From: Actinoplanes siamensis
Lineage (GTDB): Bacteria > Actinomycetota > Actinomycetes > Mycobacteriales > Micromonosporaceae
Assembly: GCF_016862395.1 (NCBI RefSeq)
Contig: NZ_BOMW01000004.1
Location: 89,808 to 153,807, forward strand
DNA length: 64,000 nucleotides
Direction: 5' to 3'
A program made the position numbers and the translations under genes. The notes beneath the pieces are model-generated. The model did not search any database, was not told where the DNA came from, and was given only the letters and a program-made list of their open reading frames with translations. Of this stretch, positions 25,088-41,358 are shown piece after piece; positions within the stretch are counted from its first letter, which is position 1; each line of letters begins with the position of its first letter.

Positions 25088-26263
25088 TCACGACAGATGC
25101 CCGATCTCGTCGACGGACCGGGCCGGGGCGTCGGGCACCAGCCGCAGGCCGGCGCGGCCGGGACGGACGTGCGGCCCGGCGGCCTGGGCCACCGGGTTGG
25201 CGGCGCGGACCGCGTGGATGTGCTCCTCGTCGACCCGGATGCCGATGCCCGGCTCGTCGCCCAGGACGATACCGCCGTCCATGATCTGCTGGTCGATCTC
25301 CAGCCCGACGGGCGCGCTGAGGTCCTGGACCTCGAAGGCGAGCTGGTTGGGGATCGCCGCCGCGGCGTGCGCAGCCGGATTGGCATGGTAGGTCACCGGG
25401 CTCACCGGCAGGTCGTGGTAGTGGGCCACGGCGGCCATCCGCAAGAAGTGCGTGATGCCCCAGACGTTGCCGATCTGGACGATGTCGACGGCGTCGGCGT
25501 CCAGCAGTGGCCGGTACTGTTCCAGGCCGGTGAGGTTCTCCCCGGTGGCCACGGCCGCGCGGATGTGCTGGCGCACCGAGGCGAGTCCGGCGGCGTCCCA
25601 GCGGCGCACCGGCTCCTCGATCCAGGTGAGGTCGACGGCGCGTTCCAGCTCGCGGACGTAGCGCACGGCCTGGGTGCGGTTCCAGGACTCGTTGGCGTCG
25701 AGCATCAAAGCGGGACGCGGCGAGTTGCGGCTGAGCACGTCGCGCACCGCGGTGAGACGGCGCAGGTCGTGTGTGACGTCGTGGCCGCCCTTGAGCTTGG
25801 CCGCGCTGAAGCCCCGGTCGGCATAGCGTTCGTAGAGGCGTACGAGGGCGTCGTCGTCCAGGGCTATGTCGAGTCCCGAGGCATAACCGGGGACGAAGCG
25901 GTCCAGTGCGCCGAGGGTACGCCAGAGCGGCTCACCCGCCGCCTTCGCCTTCAGATCCCACAGCGCCATGTCGAGCGCGCCGATCGCCCCGAACGCGGAT
26001 CCCGCGTGCCCGGTCTTGAACACCCACGCCAGCATGCGGTCGTAGAGCGCGGTGACGGCCCGCGGATCCTCGCCCTCGACGGCGCCGAAGACGCGGTCGA
26101 TGTCGCCGTGAGGGCCCACACCGACACCTTCCAGGCCCTCGTCCGTCTCGACGATCAGCACGTGCACATCGGTCTGCTGGTCGGCCATCACCCCGTTGGC
26201 GTCTCCGGTCAGCCGACCCCACTCGTGCTTCGTCAAAAGGCTGCGATAGCCGGTGACCTTCAT
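25088..26263 (-). CDS. Mandelate racemase/muconate lactonizing-type enolase superfamily enzyme
   Basis: 391 residues from the ATG at 26263 (AAGGAG upstream). Enolase-superfamily catalytic elements are visible: SAAKLKGGHD (KxK), LMLDANESWN, LTWIEEPVRRWD and VATGENLTGLEQ for the three metal ligands, and a His in SPVTYHANPAAH. This pattern fits a sugar-acid dehydratase such as a galactonate or glucarate-type enzyme, acting in the cytoplasm on an imported acid. The exact substrate cannot be read from the sequence. It is the last gene of the operon, 26 bases after the permease. Confidence 0.88.
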   Translation of the reverse strand: MKVTGYRSLLTKHEWGRLTGDANGVMADQQTDVHVLIVETDEGLEGVGVGPHGDIDRVFGAVEGEDPRAVTALYDRMLAWVFKTGHAGSAFGAIGALDMALWDLKAKAAGEPLWRTLGALDRFVPGYASGLDIALDDDALVRLYERYADRGFSAAKLKGGHDVTHDLRRLTAVRDVLSRNSPRPALMLDANESWNRTQAVRYVRELERAVDLTWIEEPVRRWDAAGLASVRQHIRAAVATGENLTGLEQYRPLLDADAVDIVQIGNVWGITHFLRMAAVAHYHDLPVSPVTYHANPAAHAAAAIPNQLAFEVQDLSAPVGLEIDQQIMDGGIVLGDEPGIGIRVDEEHIHAVRAANPVAQAAGPHVRPGRAGLRLVPDAPARSVDEIGHLS

Positions 26264-26289
26264 GTCGGCTCCTTGTATCGATATGACGC

Positions 26290-27201
26290 TCAATCCTTGG
26301 TCCCGCCGGCGGTCATGCCGGCGACCAGGAAGCGCTGTGACACCAGAAAAACGATGAGCACCGGCAGCACGGAGACCACGGTCGCGAGGGCCAGGGTCGG
26401 CAGCTGCACCGACTGTGCTCCGGCGGAGCTGGGATTGAACGCCGGCGTGGAAGCCAGCAACGACGTCAGTCCCACCTGGACCGGATAGCCGTCGCTGGAG
26501 GGCAGCATCACAAAGGGCAGGAAGAAGTTGTTCCAGTTCTGCACGAAGCTGAAGAACGCCACCAGCGCCACGATCGGCGCGGCCAGGGGCAGGGCGACCT
26601 TCGTGAAGACCTGGAACTCCCGGCAACCGTCGATCCGGGCCGCGGCGAGCAGGTCCCGGGGGATGCTCGTGGAGAAGTAAATGTAGGTCAGATACACCCC
26701 GAAAGGGAAGAACGACATCGGCAGGATGACCGACAGCGGGCTGCCGATCAGCCCCACCACGTTCAGTTCCAGGAAGATCGGCAGCACCAGGGCGGTGTTC
26801 GGGATGAGCATGACGACCAGGGTCAGCACCAGCAGCAGCCGGCGGAACGGGAACTCGGTCAGGGCCAGCGCATAGCCGGCCGGGATGCTGGCGAGCAGGG
26901 TGATGGCCAGGGCGCCGATCGCGTACAGCGCCGAATTGGCCATCCAGGTGGTGACCGCGCCGTCCTGGAAATCGAACAGCTGACTCCAGTTGGTGGACAG
27001 GTCACCGGCGCTGCCGGGCGCGAACGGGTTGCTCACGATCAGGCGGCGCGCCGATTTGGTCGTGGCGAACAGCAACCAGATCATCGGGATGGCGAAGAAC
27101 AGGACGAGGACCGCCACGATGACCGTGACGATCGCGCGGCTGCTCCAGCCGCTGACGCCGGGCCGGTGGGCCGCGGCGGGTTCGGTGTGCGCAGAGGTCA
27201 T
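26290..27201 (-). CDS. Carbohydrate ABC transporter permease (MalG type)
   Basis: 303 residues with six membrane helices and the permease EAA loop (LLAAARIDGCREFQVFTKVALP). The N-terminus has a short cytoplasmic tail before a first helix (IVTVIVAVLVLFFAIPMIWLL), as in MalG-type subunits. It would pair with the neighbouring MalF-type permease, whose stop lies four bases upstream of this start. No ATPase gene is present in the operon, so a shared MsiK-type ATPase encoded elsewhere is likely. Confidence 0.93.
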   Translation of the reverse strand: MTSAHTEPAAAHRPGVSGWSSRAIVTVIVAVLVLFFAIPMIWLLFATTKSARRLIVSNPFAPGSAGDLSTNWSQLFDFQDGAVTTWMANSALYAIGALAITLLASIPAGYALALTEFPFRRLLLVLTLVVMLIPNTALVLPIFLELNVVGLIGSPLSVILPMSFFPFGVYLTYIYFSTSIPRDLLAAARIDGCREFQVFTKVALPLAAPIVALVAFFSFVQNWNNFFLPFVMLPSSDGYPVQVGLTSLLASTPAFNPSSAGAQSVQLPTLALATVVSVLPVLIVFLVSQRFLVAGMTAGGTKD

Positions 27202-27205
27202 GAGC

Positions 27206-28138
27206 TCAGTCCCGCTCGAACAGGCCGCCGCGCGTGACGAAGACGGCGGACAGCGCCAGGGCGATGACGAGCAGCAGCAGGGAGATGGCCGCCGCTCCGT
27301 TGAAGTCGTTCTGCTGGAACGCGTACTGGTAGGCGAGTTGGTTGAGCGAGTAGTCGTTCGGCACGATCGCGTTGCTGGCCTGGGAGAGCAGTTGCGGCTC
27401 GATGAACAGCTGGGTGCCGGCGGCGAGGGACATGATGCACATGTACGAGATCCACTTACGTAGCATTGGCAGCTGGATCCGCCAGGCGATCTGCACCGGG
27501 TTGGCGCCGTCCACCCGCGCGGCGTCGATGACTTCGGCGCTGATGTTGTTGAGGGCGCCGTACATGATGACGATCCAACTGCCCGCGCCGGCCCAGAAGG
27601 CGATGACGGCGAAGATCACCGGCAGGTTGCCCGGCACGATGACCTGCACGAAGCTCTCGAAGCCCAGCAATCGCAGCAGGCCGCCCACCGGGCTGGCCGT
27701 GGGGTCGAGGACGAACAGCCACAGCAGCACGCTCGACGCACCGGCCAGCGCGCCGGGCAGGTAGAAGACGAACCGCAGGGTCCGGCTGAGCCAGCGCGCC
27801 AGGATCGCATGGACCACGACCGCCAGCAGGGTCACCAGCACCACCAGCGCGACCAGCCAGATGATCAGGTACAGGGCGACATGCGTGACCGCCGGCCAGA
27901 ACCGGAAGTCGCCGGTGACCTTGGCGAAGTTGGCCAGCCCGGCGAAACCGCCCTCGGCGTCGGTGAACGCCAGATACAGGGCGTAGACCGCCGGTACGAT
28001 CCCGAAGGCGAGCGCCAGCACCACGTACACCGAGATGAGGCCGTAGCTCATCGCGTTGCTGCGGGGCACGGGCGGCCGACCGGCTTCCCGCTCCTCCGCC
28101 ACAGCCGCCGGGCGAACGGTGTTCCCGACCATCGTCAT
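27206..28138 (-). CDS. Carbohydrate ABC transporter permease (MalF type)
   Basis: 310 residues from the ATG at 28138, whose first bases overlap the stop of the binding-protein gene as ATGA, implying translational coupling. It has six or more membrane helices (LISVYVVLALAFGIVPAVYALY; LVALVVLVTLLAVVVHAIL) and an EAA loop (VIDAARVDGANPVQIAWRIQLP). It forms the membrane channel of the sugar importer with the MalG-type subunit. Confidence 0.93.
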   Translation of the reverse strand: MTMVGNTVRPAAVAEEREAGRPPVPRSNAMSYGLISVYVVLALAFGIVPAVYALYLAFTDAEGGFAGLANFAKVTGDFRFWPAVTHVALYLIIWLVALVVLVTLLAVVVHAILARWLSRTLRFVFYLPGALAGASSVLLWLFVLDPTASPVGGLLRLLGFESFVQVIVPGNLPVIFAVIAFWAGAGSWIVIMYGALNNISAEVIDAARVDGANPVQIAWRIQLPMLRKWISYMCIMSLAAGTQLFIEPQLLSQASNAIVPNDYSLNQLAYQYAFQQNDFNGAAAISLLLLVIALALSAVFVTRGGLFERD

Positions 28139-29499
28139 TTGACGGTGTATCCGTTGACCTGCGCCTGGTTCTTGATCGCCGTCTGCCATTCCGGGAGCAG
28201 CGTCACGAGGCTCTTGCCGTCGGCGATCGCCGGGGTGATCGTCTTGGCCCAGATGGCTTCCTGGCTGAAGGTCCCCGAGCCCCAACCGCTCCAGATCGAC
28301 GTACCGGCCTTCACCACCGGTTGCAGGTCGGTGGCGTAGTAGCCGCTCGATTCCTGCTTCTTCACCCACTTCTCGGCCGCGGGAGCGTACGCCGGATAAC
28401 CGGGGGCGACCTCCACCTGATACTCGTCAGCGGTCGTGGCGAACCGGACGAAGCTCTCGGCGGCCCTCAGGTTCTTGGAGTGGCTGCTGATGAACCAGGT
28501 GCCGCCGCCGACGTTGCCGGTCACGGCCTCCTCACCCTGCCACGCCGGTGGCGCCGCGATGCCGAGCTGGCCGGCCGGGACCTTGAGGGACTCGGGGTTG
28601 TTGAAGATGGCCCCCGCGTACCAGGCCGGTCCGGGCATCATGAGGACCTTGCCGGAGTACTTCTTGACGAACTCGGGCGTGAAGACGCTGATGTTCGGCG
28701 TGGTGCCGTTCTTGATGAGCGTGTCCAGCATGGCGGCGGCCCGCTGGCACTGCGGGGTGGCGGTGTTCACCGTGACGGCCTTGGGCCCCGTGATGTCGTT
28801 CGCCTGGCACTTGCTGCCCCAGAAGAAGACCTCCGGGGTCCAGGCGTCGCCCACGGCGCCGACGATGTAGCCGGGGTGCTCCCGGGCGACCTTCTCCCCC
28901 AGGGCCTGGTAGTCCTGCCAGGTGGCCGGGACCTGGTAGCCGAACTGCTCCAGCAGTGTCTTGTTGTACCAGAGCACGACCTGGGCCAGGTCGTTGCGCA
29001 GGCAGTAGACCTTCCCGTCGACGGTGCACGGGTTCAGCGCGCCCGCGGTGAACTTGTCCAGTGTCTCCTTGGCCACGAGTTTGTCGCTGAGCACGGCGGC
29101 GAAGGCCTGCTTGCCGTTGCTCTTCTGGCTGGCCCAGGCCGCGTCGTTGTTCTGGCTGGAGAACACGACGTCGGGCCAGCCGCTCTGGGCCCGGTCGAAC
29201 AGCTGCATCTTGGTCCGGAAGGAGTTGGAGCCGTTCGCCGAGCCGTCGTAGGTCACCACCTCGATCGGCACCTCGGGGTGGGCCTTCTCGAAAGCGTCCG
29301 CCGCCTTGGTCCGGTCGGCATCCACCCACACCGTGATCGCGGCTTTGTCGTCCTGAGCCACCTGGGGAAACCCGTAGTCCCCGGCACCGGAGCTGCTGCC
29401 GCCACCCGCGCAAGCGGTCAGGGCGACGGCGAGGATCCCGGCACAGCCGAGGGCGGTCAGCAGAGGGCGGAAGCGGCGGGCGCGCCTGAAACCAACCAT
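28135..29499 (-). CDS. Extracellular sugar-binding lipoprotein of an ABC importer
   Basis: 454 residues from the ATG at 29499 (AAGGA upstream). It has a lipoprotein signal peptide with the lipobox LTAC (Cys 30) followed by a Gly/Ser linker. The mature part has the fold of family 1 solute-binding proteins: ITVWVDADRTKAADAFEKAH at the start, then PDVVFSSQNNDAAW and VLMMPGPAWYAGAI. It would capture an oligosaccharide or sugar acid at the cell surface for the two permeases downstream. The promoter carries a CATACGTATG palindrome. Confidence 0.93.
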   Translation of the reverse strand: MVGFRRARRFRPLLTALGCAGILAVALTACAGGGSSSGAGDYGFPQVAQDDKAAITVWVDADRTKAADAFEKAHPEVPIEVVTYDGSANGSNSFRTKMQLFDRAQSGWPDVVFSSQNNDAAWASQKSNGKQAFAAVLSDKLVAKETLDKFTAGALNPCTVDGKVYCLRNDLAQVVLWYNKTLLEQFGYQVPATWQDYQALGEKVAREHPGYIVGAVGDAWTPEVFFWGSKCQANDITGPKAVTVNTATPQCQRAAAMLDTLIKNGTTPNISVFTPEFVKKYSGKVLMMPGPAWYAGAIFNNPESLKVPAGQLGIAAPPAWQGEEAVTGNVGGGTWFISSHSKNLRAAESFVRFATTADEYQVEVAPGYPAYAPAAEKWVKKQESSGYYATDLQPVVKAGTSIWSGWGSGTFSQEAIWAKTITPAIADGKSLVTLLPEWQTAIKNQAQVNGYTVK

Positions 29500-29562
29500 G
29501 TCCCAGTCCTTCTTTTGGATCTTCCTTATTGACGCGGCGTTCAACGACCCGAAGTATAAGAG

Positions 29563-29572
29563 CATACGTATG
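29563..29572. promoter_or_regulatory. CATACGTATG palindrome before the importer operon
   Basis: A perfect 10-base palindrome, flanked by ATG on one side, 64 bases upstream of the binding-protein start. The extended 20-base form occurs at 40911-40930 before the esterase gene. It is a candidate site for the FadR-type regulator at 24176. Confidence 0.5.
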
Positions 29573-29650
29573 ATGTTTGCACGGATCGATTGAAGCGGCC
29601 GCCGGCCCAGGCGTCGTAGGTGTCTGTCGGCGCCTGAGCCGGACCGGGGC

Positions 29651-36267
<6,617 letters not shown>

Positions 36268-39033
36268 TCAGCTGGTGGTGACGGTGACTGCGGTGGGCGG
36301 TTCGTTCACTCCGGTCACCGAGGCGATCAGTCCGAAGCTGGTGGCGGCGCCCGGGGCAAGGGCGCCGTTGTACGCGGCGTTGGTCACCGTCACGTTCGTT
36401 CCGCTCTGGGTGTAGGTGCCGTTCCAGACCTGACTGATGGCCTGCCCACCGGGGAAGGTCCAGGAGACGGTCCATCCCCTGATCGCCGTGGCCCCCGCGG
36501 TCACCGTCACCTCGGCCTGGAAGCCGCCGGACCACGAACTCGTCACCGCGTACACCGCCCGCGCCCCGGTCGGCGACGACGACGGGGAAGGGGACGACGA
36601 CGGGGACGGGGTCACGCCGGGCCGGGCGGCCCGGTAGGTGTGACCGGCGCGGGCGGTGAGCTGCACGGAGTCGGACTCGAGGCGAGTGACGGCGGTGGTG
36701 GCGCCGTCGGTGAGGTCGGTGACGGTGAAGGTCCCCGCGAACAGCTGGGCGCGAAGCTTGACGGCGCCGTCACGATCGGCCGTGATCAGCAGCTCGTCGG
36801 CTTGACCGGCGCTCCACCCCAGACCCACCGTGTAGCCGCCCCGCGCCCGCAGGCCGGTCACCCGGCCGGCGGGCCAGGCGGCCGGCAACGCCGGCAGCAG
36901 GTGCAGTTCGGCGTTGTGGCTCTGCAGCAGCATCTCGGCGATGCCGGAGGTGGCGCCGAAGTTGCCGTCGATCTGGAACGGCGGATGCAGGTCGAACATG
37001 TTGGGCGCCAGGCGGTCCGTGCGCACCAGGTCACCCAGCAGCTTGCGCGCCCGGGCGCCGTCCTCCAGCCGTGCCCAGTAATTGATCTTCCATGCGAGCG
37101 ACCAGCCGGTCCCGTCGTCGCCGCGCAACTCCAGGGTCCGGCGCGCAGCCTGGTGGAGCTGGGGAGTGCCGCGCTTGGTGATCTGGTTGCTGGGGTGCAG
37201 GCCGTACAGGTGGGAGACGTGCCGGTGGTTCGGCTCCGTCTCCACCCAGTCGGCCAGCCACTCCTGGATGTTCCCGCGGGAGCCGACGCGCATCGGTGGC
37301 AGCCGGTCCTTCGTCGCCCGTAAGCGGGTCCGGAATTCCTGGTCGACGCCGAGGACCTCACCGGCCCGGTCGACCCCGTCGAACAGGTCGCGCAGGATCT
37401 GGTTGTCCATGGTGGGACCGGCGCACACGCTGGCGTTCGCGTGGTGGGGTAGTTCCGGCGAGTTCGACGGGTTGGTGACCAGATAGCCGCGCGCCGGGTC
37501 GGTGACCAGCGTGTCCAGGAAGAACTGCGCGGCGCCCTTCATGGCCGGGTAGTTGGCGCGCAGGAAGCCGAGGTCACCGGTGAAGCGGTAGTGGTCCCAG
37601 ATGAGGGTGGCCAGCCACGCGCTGCCGGTCTGCCACATGCCCCACAGCGCGCCGTCGACCACCGAGGTGCCCCGCCAGGCGTCGGTGTTGTGGTGGGTGA
37701 CCCAGCCGCCGGCGCCGTACTGCACCCGCGCCGTCCGGGCGCCGGTCTCCGCCAGCTCCCTGATCATGGCGAAGACCGGCTGGTAGCACTCCGCCAGGTT
37801 GGTGGAGTCGGCCGGCCAGTAATTCATCGGCAGGTTCGCGTTGATCGTGTACTTCGAGTCCCACTGGGGACTGGTCGAGTCGTTCCAGATGCCCTGCAGG
37901 TTGGCCGGCTGGGTGCCCGGCCGCGACGAGGAGATCAGCAGGTACCGGCCGAATTGGAACAGCAGCGCGGAGAACTGCGGATCGTTGACGGTGGCGTGCT
38001 GCGCGATCCGCACGTCGGTCGGCTGGTCGGCGGCGGCGGTGCGGCCCAGCTCGATCGTCACCCGGCCGAACAACGCCTGGTAGTCGGCGACGTGCCGGCT
38101 GCGCAGCTGGTCGTAGGCGATGGCGCGGGCGGCCGTCAACCGGCTGCGAGCGATGCCCTGGTAGTCGCCGTTGACGGTGCGGTAGTCGACGTAGCTGGAG
38201 CCGATCGACACCAGCAGCGTCACGCTGGTGGCTCCGGACACCCGCAGCGCGCCGCCGGAGCTGGCGACCGAGCCGCCGGTGACGACGGCCTCGGCCAGGG
38301 CGAGGAAGCGGACGGATCCGGTGACGCCCTCCATGTCGCCGGAGATTCCGTCGAGGGCGATCGTGGCGCCGCCCGGGCTGGACGTCGTGGTGCGTTGCGG
38401 GCTGGCGAAGGTGGCGCTGAACGAGATGGCGCCGGCCCGGTCGGCCGTCAACCGGACGACGACCACCTGGTCCGGCGCGCTCGCGAACACCTCACGCTGG
38501 TGGCGCACCCCGTTCAGCACGTACGTCGTGGTGGCGATCGCGGTCGTCAGGTCGAGCGTCCGGTGGTACTGCGTCGCGCCGGAGGCGGAACCGAGGGCCA
38601 GCCGGAGATCACCGACGGTCTGGTACGCCAGCTGCCCGCCGGGCGTACCCATCATGGTCTGGTTGATCAAATCCTGCGCCGACGTCCACTGGTCGGCGAA
38701 GACCCGCCGCCGGATCTCGGGCAGGGCCGCCGCTCCCCGGGAGTTGCTGGAGTCGTAGGGGCCGCCGGCCCAGACGGTGTCCTCGTTGAGCTGGAGCCGT
38801 TCGGTGTCGACGTTGCCGAACACCATCGCGCCGAGGCGTCCGTTGCCGATCGGCAGGGCCCGCAGCCACTCCGTGCCGGCCGGCTCGTCGTACCACAGGG
38901 CGAGGTCGCCGGCCGCGCGCACTTCGGGGGGCGCTGCCGAGTCGGCCCGGGCGGCCGCCGTCCAGCCCAGTGGCAGGAGCGCCGCCCCGGCCGCGCCTCC
39001 GAAGAGCAGGCGTCTCCGTGTCACCTCGGGCAT
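36268..39033 (-). CDS. Secreted GH95 alpha-L-fucosidase/galactosidase with CBM2
   Basis: 921 residues. The N-terminus TRRRLLFGGAAGAALLPLG is a twin-arginine signal. The GH95 body is recognised by DLALWYDEPAGTEWLRALPI, GNGRLGAMVFGNV and ERLQLNEDTVWAGGPYDSSN, then TINANLPMNYWPA and MDNQILRDLFDG, and the C-terminal MFDLHPPFQIDGNFGATSGI. A Pro/Ser linker leads to a CBM2 (about residues 815-905). The family removes 1,2-linked alpha-L-fucose or L-galactose, for example from xyloglucan. It is the first gene of a four-gene operon and has a CebR-type operator 43 bases upstream of its start. Confidence 0.94.
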   Translation of the reverse strand: MPEVTRRRLLFGGAAGAALLPLGWTAAARADSAAPPEVRAAGDLALWYDEPAGTEWLRALPIGNGRLGAMVFGNVDTERLQLNEDTVWAGGPYDSSNSRGAAALPEIRRRVFADQWTSAQDLINQTMMGTPGGQLAYQTVGDLRLALGSASGATQYHRTLDLTTAIATTTYVLNGVRHQREVFASAPDQVVVVRLTADRAGAISFSATFASPQRTTTSSPGGATIALDGISGDMEGVTGSVRFLALAEAVVTGGSVASSGGALRVSGATSVTLLVSIGSSYVDYRTVNGDYQGIARSRLTAARAIAYDQLRSRHVADYQALFGRVTIELGRTAAADQPTDVRIAQHATVNDPQFSALLFQFGRYLLISSSRPGTQPANLQGIWNDSTSPQWDSKYTINANLPMNYWPADSTNLAECYQPVFAMIRELAETGARTARVQYGAGGWVTHHNTDAWRGTSVVDGALWGMWQTGSAWLATLIWDHYRFTGDLGFLRANYPAMKGAAQFFLDTLVTDPARGYLVTNPSNSPELPHHANASVCAGPTMDNQILRDLFDGVDRAGEVLGVDQEFRTRLRATKDRLPPMRVGSRGNIQEWLADWVETEPNHRHVSHLYGLHPSNQITKRGTPQLHQAARRTLELRGDDGTGWSLAWKINYWARLEDGARARKLLGDLVRTDRLAPNMFDLHPPFQIDGNFGATSGIAEMLLQSHNAELHLLPALPAAWPAGRVTGLRARGGYTVGLGWSAGQADELLITADRDGAVKLRAQLFAGTFTVTDLTDGATTAVTRLESDSVQLTARAGHTYRAARPGVTPSPSSSPSPSSSPTGARAVYAVTSSWSGGFQAEVTVTAGATAIRGWTVSWTFPGGQAISQVWNGTYTQSGTNVTVTNAAYNGALAPGAATSFGLIASVTGVNEPPTAVTVTTS

Positions 39034-39499
39034 GGCTGTCCCTCCAAGCAGAGCCGAATCGAATGCCGGACAATTCTGGGAGCGCTCCCAGCAGCGCCCT
39101 CCAGATTGCCATATTGTTTCCGGCGCATCAAGATAATGACATCGATGTTCTGTGATTCTCGACGAGCCGCCCGCGTAACAATTTCCGATCGACGATTTTT
39201 GGAAAATGGCGAAGGGCGACCGCCGAGGACCAACGCGGCACTCAACCGGCTCGCACCTTGTCGTAGGGCGCCGACCAGCGGGAACCGGCTCGGCGGATCG
39301 TCGGGGCGTTTCTTTTCGCGCGTCCGCGCGTCGGGCAGTTCAGTCAGAACATCGTATGAGCGGCCGACTGCGCACCGGCGTCACCGAATGCGTACCCGGG
39401 TCTGGTGTACCACGCCCGGAAACCCGGAACCGCGAGATGCCTACCGATAGCCCGCCGCCGTGATGTCGGCCCTGTGCTTCCCAGGCGAGCTCCTGATTC
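39034..39499. other. Promoter region and gap between esterase and GH95 operon
   Basis: 466 bases with no gene. The part next to GH95 (39060-39200) is clearly AT-richer than the surroundings and includes the CebR-type palindrome, stretches such as attgccatattg, aagataatgac and gatttttgg, and an ACATCGATGT palindrome near 39140. The remainder up to the esterase end shows nothing I can support. Confidence 0.5.
39076..39091. promoter_or_regulatory. CebR/LacI-type operator before the GH95 operon
   Basis: CTGGGAGCGCTCCCAG is a perfect 16-base palindrome containing TGGGAGCGCTCCCA, the operator known for the cellobiose-responsive LacI-family repressor CebR of Streptomyces. It lies 43 bases upstream of the GH95 start and should control the operon GH95-GH10-GH59-beta-helix protein. 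No CebR gene is in the window. Confidence 0.85.
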
Positions 39500-40831
39500 T
39501 CACCGCACGGACCACTGCTGATTGGCGCCCCCGTTGCAGGACCACAGGTTGAGCCTGGTGCCGTTGGCGGTGCCCGCACCGGTGGCGTCCAGGCACAGTC
39601 CGGACTGGACACCGGTGACGGTCCCGTTGGAGTTGACGTTCCACTGCTGGTTGGCCTGGCCGTTGCAGTCCCACACGATGACGGCGGTGCCGTTGCTGGT
39701 GCCCTGCCCGTTGGCATCCAGGCACTTCGTGCCGCCGGACCCGGCCAGCTGCCGGCCCGACGTGTACGTCCAGCTCTGATTGGCGGCGCCGTTGCAGTCC
39801 CACAACTGGGTCGCGGTGCCGTTGGCGGTGGTGCCACCCACCACGTCCAGGCACCGCCCGGACTGGGCGCCGACGATCCGCGAGGTGACCGGGCCGGCCG
39901 AGCCGAACTGGCTGAAGAAGCTCCACACCACCGGCCGCGTCCACGACCGCTCGCCAGGGTTGTAGTCACCGGCCGATCCGTCCACCGGGCCGGGGGTGTG
40001 ACCGGCGTCGAAGGCCGCCCATGCCACCGGGTAGCCGGCCCGGCAACCCTGGTAATAGGTGACGGTGTGGGTGAGGCTGCCCTGCGCCGGTTCGGGCGGG
40101 TTCTGCGCGGTGCAACTGTTGTTCCGGACGAACCGGTCCCGCAGCGAGCGGCCGTTGGAGATGCTCAACACCGGGTCGCGCAGACCGTGCAGCCCGAGGT
40201 ACGCGATCGGCTGCGTGCCCCCGCTGCAGCCGCTGAGCTGGCCGCCCGAGTAGACCGCGACCGCCCGGAAGACGGTTGCCCGAGCGCAGGCGATGGCGTA
40301 ACTCATTCCGCCGCCGTAGCTGAAACCGAGCGAGAACAGCTGGGACGAGTCCACACACAGGCCGTTCTCGATCAGGTTGACCATGGCGTCCACGAAGGCC
40401 AGATCCTCACCGCCGGAGTTGGCCCACCCGTTGTTGAGGCCCTGCGGCGCCACGAAGATCGCACTGTTGTCGGCCAGCGCCCGGAGCCCGTAGTAGGACC
40501 AGGGATAACCGCTGGTGCCACCACCGTCCACATCGCTGGCGGTGCCGCCGTTCCAGTGGAAACCGAAGATCAGGCGGTACTGGCGGTTGCTGTCGTAGCC
40601 GTCCGGGATGCGCAGGATGAACGTACGGTTCTTGCCGCCGCTCTGAATCGTGCGCGTGCCGCTGGTCAGGGCGGGGCTCTTGCCGCAGCCGGCGGTGGCC
40701 GCGACGGTTCCGGTGGACGGGGGCAGCGTGCCGGCCGACGCCTGCGGCGCCACGGTCACCCCCGGGCCGGCGATCAGGAGGGCGGCGGCGAACGTCCCTT
40801 TCCACCGGGAAAGGAATCTGACACGAGCCAC
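39500..40831 (-). CDS. Secreted CE1-like esterase (feruloyl/acetylxylan or PHB-depolymerase type) with ricin-type lectin domain
   Basis: 443 residues from the GTG at 40831, chosen for GGAG six bases upstream and because a signal peptide (SRWKGTFAAALLIAGPG) then begins at once. The alpha/beta hydrolase shows LIFGFHWNGG (oxyanion region), LGFSYGGGMS with nucleophile Ser 171, and a probable catalytic His in FDAGHTPGP. This is the LpqC/feruloyl-esterase type. A CBM13 ricin module of three repeats (CLDVVGG, CLDANGQ, CLDATGAG) fills the C-terminus. It would strip acyl groups from xylan. Operator-like palindrome 80 bases upstream. Confidence 0.88.
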   Translation of the reverse strand: MARVRFLSRWKGTFAAALLIAGPGVTVAPQASAGTLPPSTGTVAATAGCGKSPALTSGTRTIQSGGKNRTFILRIPDGYDSNRQYRLIFGFHWNGGTASDVDGGGTSGYPWSYYGLRALADNSAIFVAPQGLNNGWANSGGEDLAFVDAMVNLIENGLCVDSSQLFSLGFSYGGGMSYAIACARATVFRAVAVYSGGQLSGCSGGTQPIAYLGLHGLRDPVLSISNGRSLRDRFVRNNSCTAQNPPEPAQGSLTHTVTYYQGCRAGYPVAWAAFDAGHTPGPVDGSAGDYNPGERSWTRPVVWSFFSQFGSAGPVTSRIVGAQSGRCLDVVGGTTANGTATQLWDCNGAANQSWTYTSGRQLAGSGGTKCLDANGQGTSNGTAVIVWDCNGQANQQWNVNSNGTVTGVQSGLCLDATGAGTANGTRLNLWSCNGGANQQWSVR

Positions 40832-40910
40832 GGGGATCTCCACTTCCTGCAGTGGTACAGAGGGGGAATCTTCTCGGGCCGGGGTGGCGCGCCCTGCGCC
40901 CTGCATCGAA

Positions 40911-40930
40911 GACATCATACGTATGATGTC
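40911..40930. promoter_or_regulatory. Perfect 20-base palindrome before the esterase gene
   Basis: GACATCATACGTATGATGTC is fully self-complementary and lies 80 bases upstream of the esterase start. Its core equals the palindrome at 29563 before the importer operon. It is a strong operator candidate, plausibly for a GntR-type regulator. Confidence 0.65.
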
Positions 40931-41340
40931 AACGGCGCTCGGCACGTGGGCGAGCTCGGCGGCGGCCGGCGCGGGTTGCTGTACGACGCTCCGGTCGGTC
41001 GACTAGCAGGTCATCAGACGTCATACGTTATTTCTCTGATTGACCGCAGTCAATACGTAACCTCGCCGCAACACGCCCGCCCGCCCACCTGACACTTTCT
41101 CCACGACGAACCTGAAGATCATCTGCCCATTGCGGCATATTCGGGTCGGCCGAAATTCCGGTATCCGACCCGCATTCAGGCACGCCCCGGGCCGGTCGGG
41201 CCGACGCCGGGAACGAGCGCTTCGGCACCCCGGGCTCGGCCGGTGCGGCCGAGCCCGCCCTCGGCAGGCACCTCGGCCCGCGCAATCTTGATCCAAGTCG
41301 GTCGATTGACTAGCCGTAACCCAGCGGTAACAATGAACGC

Positions 41341-41358
41341 TGTGGGAGCGCTCCCACA
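41341..41358. promoter_or_regulatory. CebR/LacI-type operator before GH9
   Basis: TGTGGGAGCGCTCCCACA is a perfect 18-base palindrome with the CebR core TGGGAGCGCTCCCA, 42 bases upstream of the GH9 start. Identical core to the site at 39077. Confidence 0.87.

Noticed and set aside
37591..39450. A 619-codon plus-strand frame opposite GH95
   Set aside because: Antisense shadow with no recognisable domain; GH95 motifs cover the minus strand throughout.
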